This document shows, piece after piece, positions 6,593 to 7,642 of a DNA stretch of 7,642 nucleotides (its first letter is position 1; each line of letters starts with the position of its first letter). The notes below the pieces were generated by a model. The model did not search any database. It was not told the origin of the DNA and saw only the letters and a program-made list of their open reading frames with translations. The stretch lies in NCBI GenBank assembly GCA_947313935.1, contig CAMZNW010000101.1:1-7642 (forward strand). The letters are read 5' to 3'. The translations under genes were made by a program, and so were the position numbers. Source of the DNA: an uncultured Mollicutes bacterium (GTDB lineage Bacteria > Bacillota_I > Bacilli_A > UBA3375).

Positions 6593-6625
6593 AATACAAA
6601 ATTAACATAATGTATATTATAGGAA
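6593..6625 (+). repeat. Right arm of a long inverted repeat, in the DUF262 gene leader
   Basis: Positions 6601-6625 match the complement of 6475-6499 without any mismatch, and 6593-6600 match 6503-6510. Relative to its gene the arm has the same orientation as the left one. It ends in AGGAA, and the AGGA at 6621-6624, ten bases before the ATG at 6635, is the best SD candidate for the DUF262 gene. The segment between the exact arms is 101 bases. Confidence 0.85.
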
Positions 6626-6634
6626 TAGTGGAAA

Positions 6635-7642
6635 ATGTCAGAGTATAAAACAATACAAGTAACACCATTAAATTTGATAGATGATTTTAAAAAAAAAACA
6701 GTATATGGGAATGATTTTAAATTTTGTGTACCATCTTATCAGAGGTTGTATTCATGGGATAAAGCAGATATAATAAATTTTACAGAATCATTAGAAGAAA
6801 GATTAAAACCAGGTACAAAAGAAATTTTTTTTGGTCAAATAATATTATCATATGATTATAAAAATACTAGTTTTGATGTAATTGATGGGCAACAACGATT
6901 AATAACTTTTACTATATTAGTTAAAATAATATTAGATAATAATAATTATGATGCAGATTTAAAAGAAAAATTATCTAAGTTTATTTATCTAAATGGAAAA
7001 AATAGACTTATATTACAAGAAAAAAACAATGAAATATTTGAGGAATATGTATTTACAGATATCTGTGAAAAAAGTGAATATAGATGTAAATATAAACAAA
7101 AACAAAAATATAAACAAAAATATTACAAAAACATAGTTATTGCATATGATGAAATATATAATTGGTGGAATAATTTAGAACTTTCACAAAATGAATTTTT
7201 AGTGGATATGTTAATTGATAAAATAAAATTTTCGATTATAATTACAGAAGATTTCGAAACAGCATATGAAATGTTTCAATCTTTAAATAGTACGGGGAAA
7301 AAATTAACAGATATAGATATATTAAAAAGTAAATTAATTGGATTAATGAAAAATAATGATTTAAAACTTAAAGGAGTAGAAAAATTTTGGATTGAAGAAT
7401 TAGAAGTATATGATGTTACAACAATGTCTTTATTAATAGAAACTACGTATATGTATAAAATAAATAAAGGTATACAGAAACCAATAAAAATATATAATAT
7501 GATTGATAATAAAAATGTAGATTTATTTTATGAAGAATTAAAAAAAATAACTGAAATATATGCTCAAATAGATAAAGGTGAATTTGATAATAATACACAA
7601 GTTAAAGAAATACAAAGATATATAAAAGAAATCCATAAAGTA
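6635..7642 (+). CDS. DUF262 (GmrSD/SspE-type) protein, 3' end outside window
   Basis: The frame is open for 336 codons to the window edge without a stop. The N-terminal part is a DUF262 domain: FCVPSYQRLYSWD (30-42), FFGQIILS (65-72), the nucleotide-site motif DVIDGQQRLITFTIL (81-95), and ETAYEMFQSLNSTGKKLTDIDILKSKLIG (208-236), the typical 'F..lN..G..L...DllK' segment. DUF262 proteins include the type IV restriction enzymes GmrSD and BrxU and the phosphorothioate-linked SspE. In these a DGQQR NTPase-like domain is followed by a C-terminal DUF1524 HNH nuclease. Whether DUF1524 follows here cannot be seen. Residues 151-164 (CKYKQKQKYKQKYY) are a low-complexity basic insertion. None of its six Arg codons is CGT (four AGA, one AGG, one CGA), unlike the amidohydrolase gene. 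The start is supported by AGGA at 6621-6624 and by homology beginning soon after. It diverges from the HNH gene. Confidence 0.88.
   Translation, partial: MSEYKTIQVTPLNLIDDFKKKTVYGNDFKFCVPSYQRLYSWDKADIINFTESLEERLKPGTKEIFFGQIILSYDYKNTSFDVIDGQQRLITFTILVKIILDNNNYDADLKEKLSKFIYLNGKNRLILQEKNNEIFEEYVFTDICEKSEYRCKYKQKQKYKQKYYKNIVIAYDEIYNWWNNLELSQNEFLVDMLIDKIKFSIIITEDFETAYEMFQSLNSTGKKLTDIDILKSKLIGLMKNNDLKLKGVEKFWIEELEVYDVTTMSLLIETTYMYKINKGIQKPIKIYNMIDNKNVDLFYEELKKITEIYAQIDKGEFDNNTQVKEIQRYIKEIHKV
7091..7120 (+). repeat. Short in-frame tandem repeat in the DUF262 gene
   Basis: TATAAACAAAAA at 7091-7102 recurs at 7109-7120, an 18-base (six-codon) period encoding YKQKQK then YKQKYY. It is A-rich and adds a lysine/glutamine-rich stretch. 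It may be a local duplication by slippage; being a multiple of three it keeps the frame. Confidence 0.5.

Larger units (their letters stand above)
6470..6634. promoter_or_regulatory. Divergent intergenic regulatory region between HNH and DUF262 genes
   Basis: This 165-base stretch contains no gene. Its ends are the two arms of a long inverted repeat. The middle (6511-6592) is almost pure A/T and holds promoter candidates on both strands plus a small palindrome AGTAT-CA-ATACT (6560-6571). A further ATGTTAAT at 6577-6584 is the reverse complement of ATTAACAT at 6601-6608, the beginning of the right arm. Confidence 0.7.

Noticed and set aside
6610..6648. Small + strand ORF starting at the ATG in the right repeat arm (MYIIGIVENVRV)
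   Set aside because: It has no SD, overlaps the DUF262 start in another frame, and its first five codons are explained by the repeat itself.
1..7642. CRISPR arrays, tRNA or rRNA genes, insertion sequences, integrase or att sites
   Set aside because: No regularly spaced repeats, tRNA-like cloverleaf sequence, rRNA motif or transposase/integrase reading frame was seen on either strand.
1..7642. Use of genetic code 4 (TGA as Trp)
   Set aside because: All recognised genes read through without TGA and use TGG for Trp. No gene here ends in TGA, so the code cannot be proven from stops, but recoding is not needed.

Overview
The window comes from a very AT-rich bacterial chromosome. The repertoire (thioredoxin reductase, MnmA, a FemX/MurM-like peptidoglycan aminoacyltransferase, a YtcJ-like amidohydrolase) and the strong A/T preference at third codon positions suggest a low-GC Bacillota/Bacilli-type organism on the branch near Mollicutes, but one that still makes a cell wall. 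All readable genes encode Trp with TGG. No in-frame TGA occurs, and the visible stops are TAA, plus one TAG. I therefore read it with the standard bacterial code. The lineage is an inference; no rRNA is present.

Left part (1-2301, + strand): the 3' end of a thioredoxin reductase gene is followed after 12 bases by mnmA (tRNA 2-thiouridylase). The start of a RimK-like ATP-grasp ligase gene overlaps the mnmA 3' end by 23 bases. The three look like one transcription unit. After a 73-base gap with a weak promoter candidate comes a YtcJ-type amidohydrolase (2375-4012), closed by a clear Rho-independent terminator.

Middle (4013-5509): an extended -10 promoter precedes a FemAB-family gene with the typical helical coiled-coil arm. 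Just before its start lies an imperfect duplication of the gene's own first codons, forming a tiny ORF. A long symmetrical hairpin with A- and T-rich flanks separates it from the convergent next gene and probably stops transcription in both directions.

Right part (5510-7642): this looks like an accessory, defence-type module. An HNH_2-type nuclease gene (- strand) and a DUF262/GmrSD-type gene (+ strand, cut by the window end) are transcribed divergently. Their leaders carry the same 25-base sequence in inverted orientation, covering the ribosome-binding region of both genes. Both protein types are known from modification-dependent (type IV) restriction, so the pair may be one co-regulated system. 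The perfect inverted repeat around a roughly 100-base promoter segment also raises the possibility of an invertible promoter. This divergent pair with its mirrored leaders is the most interesting part of the window.
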